DNA from: Hydnum rufescens UP504
Lineage: Eukaryota; Basidiomycota; Agaricomycetes; Cantharellales; Hydnaceae
Direction of reading: 5' to 3'
NCBI GenBank assembly: GCA_014904985.1
Contig: MU128990.1
Location: 1-64,000 of the forward strand
Length of the DNA stretch: 64,000 bases
Part shown: piece by piece, positions 21,346 to 33,134 of the stretch
Layout: each line of letters begins with the position of its first letter
Numbering within the stretch: the stretch's first letter is position 1
Translations under genes and position numbers: made by a program
The notes under the pieces: generated by a model
The model's input: only the letters and a program-made list of their open reading frames with translations
Database searches by the model: none
Told to the model about the DNA's origin: nothing

Positions 21346-23094
21346 ATGCTCCTCGTCCAATCTTTTCTCTTTCGGCGTTCTGCCAGACGCATTTACGGTC
21401 CTTCTCGACCCTATACGACAGGCCCTCCACTTGCATTCGTATTTGACATCGTGGGACGAGGCCCTTGTTTTATCTCCCCTCATGTTGCTGACATCATTAT
21501 AATAATCAGGATGGCGTATTGCTCCGAGGCGAGGACGTGTTCCCCCAAGGCAAGAACACTGCGTTCGCTCTCAAGGCGTTGTGTTTATTCTCTCCGCAGC
21601 GAGGAGAGCTCTAGACGTATTGCATGGCAACAACCCATGGAAGAGGTAATTATTCTCCATCCATCGAATCCTCAATCACTTACTCATCATCAAGCAAAAT
21701 CCCATTTATTCTAATGACCAATGGTGGTGGAGTGAAAGAGTCTCTCAGAGCAACATTGCTCTCCCGGCAACTTGGATACGAAGTAAGCTCCACTTAACCC
21801 GCCCTGAGTGATTTGGGTCGACGAATGTTTAGATTAGGCCGGACCAATACCTCCAGTCTCATACGTACGCTTCCAATTGTTTCTTTTTGCCTGCCACGGC
21901 TTTCCCTCAATAATCACCCTAGGGTATTAAGGTCTCTCGCCAGCGATGCGGAAGATCCCAGCAGGAGCAAATCAGATTCACATATTTTGGTCATCGGTGG
22001 CGTCGGGGACTCCGTCCGTGACGTAGCAGAGAGGTGATGGTGTTTATATATCTTTAACTCGGTGCTGACCTACATTATGTGGTAGTTATGGTTTTAAGAA
22101 CGTACACACGTCTCTTGATGTTCTGGCCTGGAACCCCTCGTTAGTTTCGCGCCACGTCCGGCTGCTTTTAATCTCATCAAACCATTCACATCCAGTATAT
22201 GGCCGTTTCATCAACTGTCGGACTCCGAGCTAGATTCGACGAGAGTGAGCTTTGAGCTTTTGTTCCGTCCACAGGCATTGATCCCTCAGATTTCTTTCCA
22301 GAACACCGATTTCTCCAGTATTTGTGTTGACTCGGTATTCGTATTTCACGATCCCCGCAACTGGGCTCTGGACATACAAGTCATGACGGACGTTATCCGC
22401 TCCTATCCGAATAGTCTCGGTTCGTATAATCGTTCGGTCTCGAATCATGGTGTCGACCTGCACTTCACCAATCCTGACCTGCTATGGAGAGCACACTATC
22501 AAGTCCCTCGATTCGGACAAGGTGCCTTTCGCCAAGCGTTCCAGGCTGTATTTAGGGTGCGTTGACCTCGCACATGAATTTAGAATTAATGATGATTTTG
22601 AGTCTAATATATGTGTAGGCTGCAACCGGCGCAGAGTATCCATACATACAGTACGGCAAACCTAGCCGCCTGACGTATGATTATGGCACCTCCATGCTCA
22701 AAGCGCAATACCTCAGCCAAACTAGTCATCCGTCAAAAATGTTCGTATCGTCTTATTCCTTTCTAACGGATCGGGGGTAATTTGCGTATATGTACACAGA
22801 TTCATGGTCGGCGGTAAGTTGTCTCCTGAGGCTTGGACATGCTTATCTTATTCCCGATGATCCATTAGATAATCCAGAGTCAGGTGCTTATTGCCCCTGG
22901 TCGTTATCGGACAATCTGTCTGACCTCTCGATGTAGATATAGCGGGAGCAAACGGTGCAGGTTGGCACTCGCTACTTGTTGAGACCGGGGTATACGATCC
23001 CAGCTTGGGTCCTCCCACACACACGCCAACTGCTATTGTCAAAGATGTCGAGGAGGCAGTGTACCGTGCCATAGAGATAGCGAATGTGAAGTGA
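21346..23094 (+). CDS. HDHD5/CECR5-like class IIA HAD phosphatase, thirteen exons
   Basis: Exons (approximate): 21346-21450, 21510-21549, 21600-21645, 21695-21782, 21833-21864, 21923-22033, 22086-22139, 22196-22244, 22302-22556, 22619-22740, 22800-22813, 22869-22883 and 22937-23094; all phases agree. HAD motif I is FVFDIDGVLLRG with the Asp nucleophile and acid; motif II is ILMTNGGGV. HILVIGGVGDSVRDVAESYG and NPSIWPFH are hallmarks of the CECR5 subgroup, and VFVFHDPRNWALDIQV and the late MVGDNPESDIAGANGAGW (motif IV) complete it. The presequence suggests mitochondria. The physiological substrate of the family is uncertain. The intron 21550-21599 has a GC donor in good context (AAG|GCAAGA) and reading through it would hit a stop. 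Confidence 0.9.
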
Positions 23095-23456
23095 TGTGAT
23101 CATATTAGAAAATCCAGGTTCTACCCTTCTGGCGCCGATGCCGTCTTCTCTGCCAGATTGAACAGGCCTGATACGGGGCTAGGTCGGTTGATTGGCATTA
23201 GAAAATGAGGTTCCAAGCTTGGATCGATTGAAGAGTGGCTAGACCAAATTAAACGATGATTTGATATTCTCTAAATGCAACAACACACGTAGAGGCACGA
23301 TGGAGTAAACAATGGAGGTGGAATCGGGGCATATGCAATGAATGAAGAAGAGAGTTGGAAGGATACATTGGTGTTTGCAGGTACAGGAGACGATGAGTGT
23401 GCTGGGCTATGAAATAGATGGGGAAATGTGGCTTCGGCTTCAGATGATCAATGATC

Positions 23457-24653
23457 CTAACAATAACATAAATAGTCCGCTAATCCCAGTTGGTACAGGG
23501 CGTTCAGCAAAACAGTTCCCAAAGCAAAGAAATAGTCTACATAACGTAAACAAGGTATTGTTTTCAGTCGCTCCATGGGGTGCCCAAGCTCGGGCAGCGA
23601 CCGTGAACTGACACCGGGCAGATCTCCGACTTGTTTCAGGTTGTGCCACCAGAGGGTATCGCCATGCTTCAAGCGCATGGTACTAACTGCCTGTCTCGAA
23701 GTCCCACGTGATGTGTCTCCGCTAAGGCCAACTTCAGGTTGGGGGGACAGCGAGGGCGATGGATGCTTGTCCTCTGGATCCTCGGACTTGCCATTATTGT
23801 CCATATTGGAATCGGGAATTGTACTACCAAAGTTCAAGCGATGTTGTGCAGGGAAGATAGAAAAACGTGAATTCCTTGCGAATGGGTAGGATGAGTGATA
23901 TAGAATAAGGTCGGGCTCTCCGCTAACATAAATACGCACGGTAGCAGCAATTCCCATGTGCGAGAAAACAAAATGATGCCTGTTTGCCGAAGTTTGAGCT
24001 AGGTAAGGGAAGAACATCGCGAACACTGTAATGTCGATGTCAGAAAGCTAGAAATCATGATGGAGGACACAAGGATGGCTCACCGGGATGACAACTGCGT
24101 ATTCAATAGCATTTCCACAACCATGACAATGGAGAGAGTGAGTCAAACAGTCGCATGACCTTGGAGGTGCCGGGGGGGGGGGGGTGCCGCGTGGCTGCAC
24201 AGATCGAGGGAGAGAACTGCAATTCGTAGAGCCGAGAGGAATGTGGGACCGCAGAAGTAAACCAGCCTGTAGGCGCGCGGTCCATGGGAGGGAGGGAAGG
24301 GTGGTTTATTATTTACATGCTTACCTTCATATCGCAGTCCGTGAAGAAGAGGGAACAAGTGGCACATTTGAGTCGATATGTAACTGTAGGAATGGAGGTA
24401 TAGGCACCATTTCAAGGGGATTCTCGTCGTTCCCGCTGGAAAAGAGGCTATCCAGAAATGCTTCACACATGGAACCTATGGGTTGTGTAGAAGGGGAAGG
24501 AGACCATGGTTGAGAGGGGTTGACCACAGCAGAACGAGAGACCGCATATTGATCGGGAGAAACGGTCAGAGCGTGTGACAATGGCTGTTGACGAGATAAG
24601 AGCACGGAATACTGGGCCCAGGATCTGCGATTTGCTGATCGGTCACGAGCCAC
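23457..24653 (-). CDS. FAM72-like zinc-ribbon protein (one frame break)
   Basis: After an unresolved N-terminal exon (ATG 24653), an exon ending near 24330 gives YRLKCATCSLFFTDCDMK, then exon AGLLLRSHIP... joins across a GTAAGC...CTACAG intron. That exon carries CDCLTHSLHCHGCGNAIEY and stops at a GTGAGC donor (24082). The next exon begins CSRC and soon shows HHFVFSHMGI and SGEPDLILYH, then LKHGDTLWWHNLKQVGDLPG. The order KCxxC, CxC...HCxxCGNxIxY, CxxC, FVF matches the FAM72 family, known in animals and fungi and poorly understood. Between CSRC and HHFVF one base is missing or extra (about 24000-24015). A run of 13 G (24172-24184) is in frame as written. Head to head with RRP1, 82 bp between starts. 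Confidence 0.66.
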
Positions 24654-24735
24654 AGGTGTACTTTCTCACGTCTACGGTCGGAACGGTCACGAGCTCTGAA
24701 GCCCGGCACGTCCCGATCACTTGAAAAATTTTACC

Positions 24736-26040
24736 ATGCCTACCCCACCTGCACCCCTCGGGAAATATTTGGCCTCTTCAGGTACGCCCTTTTCTCAGTA
24801 TTAGACGACCCTATAAGTCATCCTTTTTTTTTTCTGTTTTTAAAAGACAAAAAGACGCGGGATGAGGCTATGAAAGCATTGACTGCCTTTATCTGCGACG
24901 AAGGCAATGGAAGATTATTAAAAAGCGACATGGCTAAACTATGGAAGGGGGTCTTCTATTGTACTTCCTCCGCTTTATTCACCAGAGATTCGTTGACTCA
25001 TCAGATATCACAGGTTTCTGGATGTCAGACAAACCGCTAGTACAACAAGCACTAGCAGCGGATTTGGCTGATCTTCTCCTGTTGATCCCCACGCTTGAGG
25101 CAGGATTTGAGTTTCTGCGCGGATTCTGGGAGGCATTGGTGAGAGAATGGTCTGGTTTAGACCGATTACGGTGGATATTTAAGATCGACTCTATGCAAAT
25201 GCCTGAGACTTACGTCTGCAGGATAAATCAGACTGGACAAATACTACTTGCTGGTCCGACGGTATACGAACGCCTCATTTAGATTATTGATCCGCGCCCA
25301 TTGGGATGCATCGGCCTGTGATACCTATAACGACATTATGGGCGGCGCAGGCGGGCCCTCTCGTAAGGCCCTCTTTTCTATGAACGACAGCCCATCTAAT
25401 GCCTTGTTACAATTGAAGCCCAAATGATTCAAAAATTCCCCCTAGTTTGGCGTATCACTTGGCAGATATTTATCTTGAAGAGCTGAACAAAGTTCTATCC
25501 GCGTCCCCTGAGGCCTGTATCATCTCAGGCGCCTCTATTCTTCCGGATACTCGAATACTTACAAGTTTGTGGAAATAGTCAGAAACCGAGGCTATGCCTT
25601 TGATCACAGTCTTGTCCCCCTTCCTGAACTTATTAGCGAAGACTCCATCCAATATCACTTTTAAGCGGGTTGAGACCGCACTTTTCGGACCCCTTCTATC
25701 TGCCCTGCAACTTGCATCCGCCCCCACAACTCCCCCAAAGAAACGAGCCCGACTGGATGGGGCACCAACTGAATCAACCGAGCCATCCACTGAAAACAAC
25801 AACACCCCCGACGTACCCCTCTATTACATCATCAACCGCTGTCGTGTTTCTTCGATATCCACATCTTTAGGGCCCTATGTCTCCTTGCCAGCGCCCAAAG
25901 ATGTCCTCAGGGCGGTCTTAAGAGGCATTTTTGAGGTGGCAGGCGACCAAACCACGCGAGACCCGAATAGACGTAAGATGTACGCGATATGGAAGGCAGG
26001 GCAGAGCAGCTTGAACGAAGAAGATGAGGGTGAAATGTAG
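24736..26040 (+). CDS. RRP1: RRP1/Nop52-like ribosomal RNA processing protein
   Basis: Exons 24736-24781, 24847-24960, 25014-25170 and 25232 onward join in phase. Family sequence is clear: KYLASSDKKTRDEAMKALTA at the N-terminus, then [35 protein letters not shown] and, across the third intron, DKYYLLVRRYTN with FRLLIRAHWD. Further right come IPPSLAYHLADIYLEELNK and a C-terminal region with ITFKRVETALFGPLLSAL and the basic patch PKKRARL. RRP1 (Nop52) is nucleolar and needed for late steps of 60S ribosomal subunit maturation (27S pre-rRNA processing). I could not close the frame between about 25350 and 25590, where one or two short introns or an indel must lie. The stop is TAG at 26038. Confidence 0.85.
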
Positions 26041-26346
26041 AGTATATGTCCGAGGCAATCGTATCGTTCTCTTATATCGGTACTGGGTCACCAACTATTG
26101 GCCAATTCAATTCCATGTTCAAGATGTCTGCAAGATATCGTGGCTGTACGAAGCATATTTTCGGCAAGGCGCTTAGCATTGTGTTGAATAACAAGTTCTA
26201 TCTTGGCCTTGTGCAGCAGGTCCATGACCAAACACCCTTGCAGATAAGCCAACTGGGGTGGGTCCTTAATACCCACGTGGGAGTCAGGGACACAAGCAGA
26301 TGACTAGACAATAGATGTAGAGTAGAGACAACGACCAGGTTCTAAA

Positions 26347-28541
26347 CTATTGGGGCCCAGGTCCTTCCGCACGAGTCATCGACCGGCCAGCTCGCAGGAT
26401 TTCATCCGTCGACAGTAAATTGACAGCAATGACAGAGCTAGGCAGTTTCAGTTAGTCCTTGCAGACGCCCATCGGAGAAGTAATACACCATACCAAGAAT
26501 GTAGCATCTGACGCTTGACACGATAGTTATCCCATATCCCTTCAACCGTGGGATCGAACGGTTCCCCTGATTGAAGGTTGATTCCGACGATGTTGCCTTC
26601 AACTTGCTCATCCTAGCCATCATGCATACATCAAAAACGCAGCGGAATTGAAGTCAGTTCGAACCTCATACCTGCAACGCAACAATGGAATCCTGGACGT
26701 CGAATCCTCCGTTTGCCACAAGGGTCTTGGGGATTATGAGCATAGCATCTGCATACGCCTGCACGCCAAGTTTTGCCCGCCCCTTGACTGAGTTCTTTAC
26801 GGTCGTAGACAAATGGGCGGCACAGGCCACCTCGAATGCACCTGCTCCAGGGATCAGCGACTCGTCTTCCAGAGCATTTTTTACACTACGCAGGCCATCT
26901 CGGAGGCCATCGTTGATCTGCGCGATTGTGTGGGCGTTCGGTGCTACACGAAGATCCACTCAACGATCGGAACCTGAATCAGGTCTCAGCCATCCATACC
27001 TTTGATGAGTAACGTTACACTGGCGGGATCTTTTACATCCTCAACAAACGTGTACTTCTCTTCGCCTAATGTGTGCTCATACACTAGGCCTGCCCATCCA
27101 AGAACGTCCGGAGTTAAATCATCTACAGAATTTTGTGCTTGTCCACCGCATACTAGTTGTAATCTAGGATTCCCGGTAATCGTAAAAATGTGCTGTCAAA
27201 GGACACACAAGGACGATGACTGACCGTTCCATGTTTCTACGCTTGGCACGACGCAAAGCCAAAATCCCATTTTTGACAAGGACGTCCAAGGAAAGAGGGT
27301 CGATGCCTTTTTGATTGATCACGACAAAATTCCTCGCTTTGGATTTGGATTTGCCCGATTCAGCCAGGGACTGATCACAAACTAAGTGCTTCAGTTCGAC
27401 GATCTTCTTGAGTTTAGCATCAATGAAGCGGCGTTCAGATTCCACGAGCTTCTCGCGTTGCTCTGTCGAAGAGTAGAAGAAACCAGAGTTGACCTCTCTA
27501 TTCGTAATGGTTAAGAAGACTAGCGAATAGAAGACTGGATCCAAGCTTACGTCTTTTCATACTCCAGAGAGACATTCAATGTGAGAATAAAAGCATTTTC
27601 TACTCGTTTAGGCATGTCGGGGTGCCTTGCGCCATGGTCTAGAACAAGACCCCGCACGAGTTGCGTGTCAAGCTCGGTTCGATGCTGCATCTTCATGATT
27701 TCGACCATGTGGAGATCGATGGGTTGACGAACCGCATCAATACCAGCAGCACCTGGGGTGGGAGGGGGTGGCCTTATTGCAAGAACGGCGTCAACAACAT
27801 CTCCAGCAAGCTGCTTCGCAAGGCGGGGTTGTAATTTTGTAGATAAAGAAGTGTGGGCCACATTGATCAAAGTAGAACGATCTAACTTCCGAGGAACGCG
27901 ATATGAATCCAGGAACTAGGAGGGCAGTTAATCCCTTAGAAAAGGAATAGCAGAAAAGTTGGATGTCATACGGTTAATGCTTCCTTCTTAGCAATATCAA
28001 ATCCTTCTGCAATCACTGTGGGATGAACTCCCTCGGATATATAGCGATCAGCTTGTTTCAAAAGCTCTCCAACAAGGAGCACTACGGATGTGGTGCCATC
28101 TCCAACCTGCTCGTCTTGTGCCACTGCTGTCCGAGCAATCATAGCAGCGGTAGGGTTCTCAAGGTACGATATGAGGTCCAAGAAGAGGATAGAGTCGACT
28201 CATACGCAACATACCTGAATTTGCATCTCGGAAAGAAGGACCTTCCCATCCTACGAGAAATGGAATATTGTCAATTGTTTGAAGATGTAAAGCGAGTCTC
28301 TATCACTGGCTTTTGTTAATTTTATAGTGCCTGCCCCATCGACTAGCATTTTCGTAGTCCCCTTGGGGCCTATCACGGGTTTAGACTGAGAGAATGAGAT
28401 ATGAAAACATAACTGCTGCACACCGAGGTTACTTTTGACAACGCCCGCGAGGCCCATGGCACCAGTGGTATTCACCTGAAGGGCTGCTGCCCTTCGGACG
28501 CTCTGGGCATTTGGGTTAAGATGTTCAAGGCTACTGGACAT
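26347..28541 (-). CDS. CCT6: T-complex protein 1 subunit zeta (CCT6), ten exons, 560 aa
   Basis: Exons: 28541-28424, 28369-28311, 28250-28215, 28157-27972, 27915-27551, 27497-27225, 27163-27000, 26943-26672, 26612-26494 and 26437-26347; total 1683 nt with consistent phase. The start [20 protein letters not shown] and segments [39 protein letters not shown] (ATP-binding GDGTT), [15 protein letters not shown] and [13 protein letters not shown] identify group II chaperonin zeta rather than eta: [12 protein letters not shown] and LDSYRVPRK fit CCT6. It is one of eight subunits of the cytosolic TRiC ring that folds actin and tubulin. The intron 28310-28251 seems to use a GC donor (AAAA|GCCAGT), since no GT in reach preserves the conserved KLTKDGKVLL. 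Confidence 0.93.
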
Positions 28542-29326
28542 GTGGGAGACGCGTCCAAAGATGTGAACTTCAAAGCGAAACTCAACGTCGGACTTTTCCG
28601 TTGGGCGACTACATCGCATACAGTATGTGAAGTTCAAACACCCATCATATTATCATATTAATAGCCACTACATGGCCGTTTCCTGATGGGCTCGGAATCT
28701 CGATGACCGTTCCCGCACCCAGAAGAGCCTCTAGCCTAGTGTTGACTTTCGCTGAATCCCTTGACCAAACTACAGTACATGCTCAACCCCTCATCATTCT
28801 ACTCCGTATTTCCAGGGAGGTCAGAGATTAGAGATACCAAGCATGAGTCTCCTTGCTTTGGTAGTTTCCTAACCAAGCGCAATAGGTATCGTCGTCCTTC
28901 CTCTGGTCTGCACTTCAGTCGCTTCTACCTGATATGAACCATCCAACACGACGAGCCACTCTTCATGGTTCGCAGCGAAACACATGTACCACACTTTATT
29001 AAAGGACGATGCCTAATCTAATCGCCGTGACTCGGCCTGTGACACCATAGGTTCAACTCCAAATTGAAAGTAATAAGCCCCCATGGGTAGTCATATGTCG
29101 GCTATGGACTAGAAAAATCTCCCTCAGATAACCTCCCACTCATTCAGTATGGACTGAAACTGGCGCAAGCACGCTGGTGAACTGCTGCTTTGGGGGGCAC
29201 GAGGACTTCTCGGGAGCCGAAATAGCAGCGTACCGTTTCAGTTCAGGTCGAATATTACTGTAATGAGCATTACGTAAAAGTGGCAATTACCGGAAAGGCG
29301 GTGAAAGGCTCCTGCGCGCTGGAAAT
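28542..29326. other. Intergenic region between CCT6 and the SET gene
   Basis: About 785 bp separate the divergent starts. I see no coding exon with splice support; it should contain both promoters. No distinctive repeat noted. Confidence 0.5.
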
Positions 29327-30346
29327 ATGCAAGCTGACCTAGATTGTGTGGATGTCGGGTGGGATAGAGGGCGGTGCGTATGTGTTGGTCTCCGAGGCGA
29401 TGATTCAGCGCTCCTGGGGGCTTACAACCTGGGCGAGCTCGAGAGCCTTGCCCCAAAGTTTCGCATCGACTCTTCAGGAGACTCTGGCGTAGGTATTTAT
29501 GCAGAGGGCGGGTTCGCTACCGGTGATCTCATTTGGCGGGAGCGGCCTCTCATACTCATCCCAAGTCGCCCATTTCCGAACATTTTTGTCAACATTCAGA
29601 CACGTCTGCATCCCGAAGAACTGGATACGGTGATGAGCCTCCGAAACGCACATCCGTGCAAGGTTGACGCCTTCGAAGGGACATTGCGGACAAACTTCAT
29701 TGGGGTCGAGCTGTCGGCTGGCTATGATGCTTCCTACCGTGCTCTTTTCCCAATGATTTCGCGCGCGAATCATTGCTGCTCCTCTAACGCCACGTATCGT
29801 TTTGACACGGATTCCTTCGCCCTAGAACTCCGTGCCGTACGCGCCATCACATACAACGAACAAGTCTGTGTGCAATATATCGATGTTCTGCGCCCTCGAC
29901 GGGAACGCAAGCGCATATTGCGAGAACTATATTGGTTTGGGTGCCTTTGCCCTTCTTGCGCGTTGCCCGATGAATCTCGAGCCGCTGCAGAAAGCGACCA
30001 TCGGCGGCATCTCATAAAAGCATGGTCCGAGAATCATACGACCTTGGAAACCTGGCTCTACGACCGCAGCCTTCCGGAGGATTTAGTGGAGAAGGATAGC
30101 GTAGAGCTTCTTGAGATCCTTCGCTTGGAAGGACTGGAATGCATGGAACGATTTGCGTTAGACACGCTCTGCGCCGCTCTCGCCGCGAGTGCGAAGGAGA
30201 CCGCGTTCCGCACCTGGGCGCTTTGGGCGCGCGAGGCGGCCAGGATAGGTGGGGAATGGCACCCAATGGTTCTGTACTATGATCGCACCCTGGACGATCC
30301 TCAGTCGTCACCTTTGTGGAATGCCAGGGAATTGTTCAATCCATAA
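29327..30346 (+). CDS. SET-domain (SMYD-like) protein, single exon, 339 aa
   Basis: One uninterrupted frame. The SET core starts with VGIYAEGGFATGDLIWRERP, the strand that binds S-adenosylmethionine. The canonical NHSCxPN is SRANHCCSSNATY here, with Ser to Cys and Pro to Ser changes. The catalytic-Tyr region is ITYNEQVCVQYIDVL, and the post-SET zinc site is FGCLCPSCALP. The last 130 residues are helical. Fungal proteins of this build methylate lysines of histones or other proteins, but many are uncharacterised. The first 40 residues look weak, so the true start may be an upstream exon or a later codon. The altered NHSC motif could mean altered activity. Confidence 0.82.
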   Translation: MQADLDCVDVGWDRGRCVCVGLRGDDSALLGAYNLGELESLAPKFRIDSSGDSGVGIYAEGGFATGDLIWRERPLILIPSRPFPNIFVNIQTRLHPEELDTVMSLRNAHPCKVDAFEGTLRTNFIGVELSAGYDASYRALFPMISRANHCCSSNATYRFDTDSFALELRAVRAITYNEQVCVQYIDVLRPRRERKRILRELYWFGCLCPSCALPDESRAAAESDHRRHLIKAWSENHTTLETWLYDRSLPEDLVEKDSVELLEILRLEGLECMERFALDTLCAALAASAKETAFRTWALWAREAARIGGEWHPMVLYYDRTLDDPQSSPLWNARELFNP

Positions 30347-30859
30347 GGCCTCATCGGCGAAGAATCAACTGTCCTCAAAATGCTCCAAAAATTGCATGGG
30401 AATGGAGAAGCTACGTGCGAATCCTCAGCAGCTCGCTTGCGGGAATGATTAGACAAAGGGGCGCATCCTATAGAATGCTGCCAAAGAAAGCTATCGTGTG
30501 TCACACGATGTTGACAGGTTGAATTTGCTTCCGGATTCTCTGCCATCAACGCTCTCTTATCTTCAACAGTGCTTAGTCTTCATTGTACTTCTTTGCGCTC
30601 AATGTCTACAGTAGACCCATTAGTCTCTCGTTGTTTGGATGTCATCAACTGTGAGCCGCGGGAGCCTGACTCTTTCATTCGCTCAATCTTTGCAAATATT
30701 GGAGAAATGTTCGTACGCGGTACCCCCACAGCGTGACTAAGATCGAAACTAATCTTCCACTTTCTCAGACAGTTCATAGTGCGATGGAGTAGTGCTGCAC
30801 AGAAGCATCATGCTTTTGTCGGTTTCTACCATCGTTCTGCTGTTGAGGCAGCTGCGAAC
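30347..30859. other. Intergenic region upstream of the RS-rich gene
   Basis: About 510 bp. The frame of the next gene is open upstream of ATG 30860 back to 30779 but only from a GTG codon, so I treat that part as 5' UTR. No other exon is supported. Confidence 0.45.
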
Positions 30860-33134
30860 ATGAAATTACCTCCTCCAATGGTGACCCGTGGCTGGAGACT
30901 GTCGCGTCTCAATCCTGACCTGAGAAATAGGGTTTCGAGCCTTCTACCTCCTGGTATAGACATAGGGCTGGGTGGTCGCTCTGGCGATCGACCATCCTCT
31001 CCATGCCTTCCGCCTCCCGAACATAGTACGAATGTTCCTGGACCGAATGCTGCCGCTTCCCCTCCTCATCCAATCCAAAACAATGGTGGTGTATGGGGAT
31101 CATATTCTCCCCCGTGGTCCGGTGTCGGGGTCGAGACCCCTAGCGTAACGAAAGGCAATGTAGCGTCCGACTGGATACCACCAAACGATTCTTGGAGATC
31201 TAACTGGGAATACTTGCCTTCCTCGTATCGCCCGCCCCCTCCAGCTCGCGAGGGGGACTTCGATCCATATGACTTACCATCGAATGGAGTTCGTGCCTCG
31301 ACCTCTGCTGCTGTAGAATCCACTTCTAAGAATTCGCCTCCCCCCAACCATCGTGATCCTCTTCATATTGATCGATCACGTAGTCGGTTTGGACCCCTGC
31401 GATCTCCTTCTCCGACATGGATCCCTGGGTCTCGTCGTTATCTCTCGCCCCCGCCCCGCTCTCCCCCGCAACTGTCGTATCGATCATCTTTCAACCTACC
31501 TTCTAAGCCAACCTTCTCCCCCGAACTGCGTGATGAGAGTCCTCGATTCCCTGAAAAAGTCAAACCCATGACCTTTACCGCAGAGCTGGATAGATGGGCC
31601 CCCTATAAACGTCGCTACCCTTCACCTAGTAGCCGCTGGAATGATCGTAAGGGTCGTTCCCGCTCAAGATCGCGAGAACGTATGAACAGCCAGCGTTTTG
31701 CTCGAGAAACCCGTGACGACGATGCCAGTGCTCGCTATCGCAGCCGACCCCGACACCATTCTCGTTCTCGTTCTCGCTCCCGGTCCCGGTCCACTTCACG
31801 TGGAAGAACTCGATCACCACCAAGTAGTAGACGAGGCAACGATTCCACTTCGAGTCTCCGAGACGTACAAGGAATGACCACAGATTCAAATGACCCCAAG
31901 CGCCCTATTGCCCCTCGCCCGTCCAGACCTCATCCACCCCCTCGGCTATCCGTAGCCGAACCTGCGAAGAAGGTCGCACCGAATACTTCTACAGTGACCT
32001 CGGCACATACCAAAGGCCCTGTCGACAAAGTTTCCGAAATGATCAAGGAATCGAATGGAACTGCTCCTGCAGATATTGGCATACAGCCCCCGAGGCTACC
32101 TGTGAATGGCGACGTTCCACCTGACAAGGTCTTAGCCCTGCCTTCCAAACCTGACGAGCTCATACGTGAACTGATAAGGGATAATAAGCCGACATCGGAA
32201 TGGCTTGTGCTTGCTGCTGAATATGCTAGACGTGACGACCTCAACAACGCGGATTGGGTATGTGATTCTCACTTGTCGATCAAGACCTTCCTGATAGCCC
32301 CATTATCAGGTTGCGATGTGTGGAGTGGAGGGTCTGTTACTTTGTCATCCAATAACATTCCTACTAATCTCATTCCAATTCGGTCCTATAGAGCTTGCCA
32401 AGAGACCTCCTCCAGATCCCACGAGTACTAAACCGCTCCTCCTTTTCCTTGCCAACACACAGACGACTCGCGCTAAAAGAGCCCACTCTAATCTTACTGT
32501 TGCTAACGCCTGCATGAGCAAAGCCGCAGAGTGGATTCAGAAGGCACAAGCTCTCAGTGTCACCGTGGATGAAGATGGTATAACCAAGGACAGCAACGAT
32601 GGCCTCGAATGGCTGAAGAAACATATGGTGTCTTCCGTGTCTTCCTCTCACACTCAAGCACAATCTTTGCCTGCGGATATCTCTCTTGCGTCCGTTTCTG
32701 CTCCTGCTCCAACTCTGGCATTAGCAGGAGCACCAGCCACTTCGGCCTCTCTCAATGAAGGGGCTGATCAACTCAGTATTAAGCTTGCTGAGGCCCAGAG
32801 TGCTCATCAGCACACGTTATCTCAGCTCAAGGCTGAGCAAACCGCTTGCGCTCGTCTCCGAGAGAGGATATTGTCGCTCGAGGAGCTTTTGCGTGCGGTT
32901 GAAGCCAAGGCTGCGACTGTGGAGGTTGCAGAAGTGCGAAAGGTAGCTGCAGACGCAGACGCGGACCTGGATATGGTTCGCCGGGCCGAGCGAGAAAAGA
33001 GTCGCCTCTTGGCCGTCATCAGCGAAGAGCGACTAGCCAAGAGGCGGGCTGAAGACGCCGAACAAGAAGAGAGAAACATCAGGCGCAAGCTTGAGGACCA
33101 ATTGTGGGTTTTAGGTGGCACAACCGTTATATAA
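30860..33134 (+). CDS. RS/Pro-rich disordered protein with C-terminal coiled coil
   Basis: I do not recognise a named family. Exon 1 runs from ATG 30860 (MKLPPPMVTRGWR) to about 32255 and is Pro/Ser-rich, with an arginine-serine domain around 31650-31800 (repeated RSRSR units) typical of splicing or RNA-processing factors. It ends in LVLAAEYARRDDLNNADW before a GTATGT donor. Two short introns fit: 32256-32310 (ending ATTATCAG) and about 32335-32391 (ending CCTATAG). They lead to ELAKRPPPDPTSTKP and a helical region, AKRAHSNLTVANACMSKAAE. From about 32770 to 33110 a coiled coil follows (LRERILSLEELLRAVEAKAA, EREKSRLLAVISEERLAKRR). Inferred nuclear; no catalytic motif seen. Confidence 0.72.
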
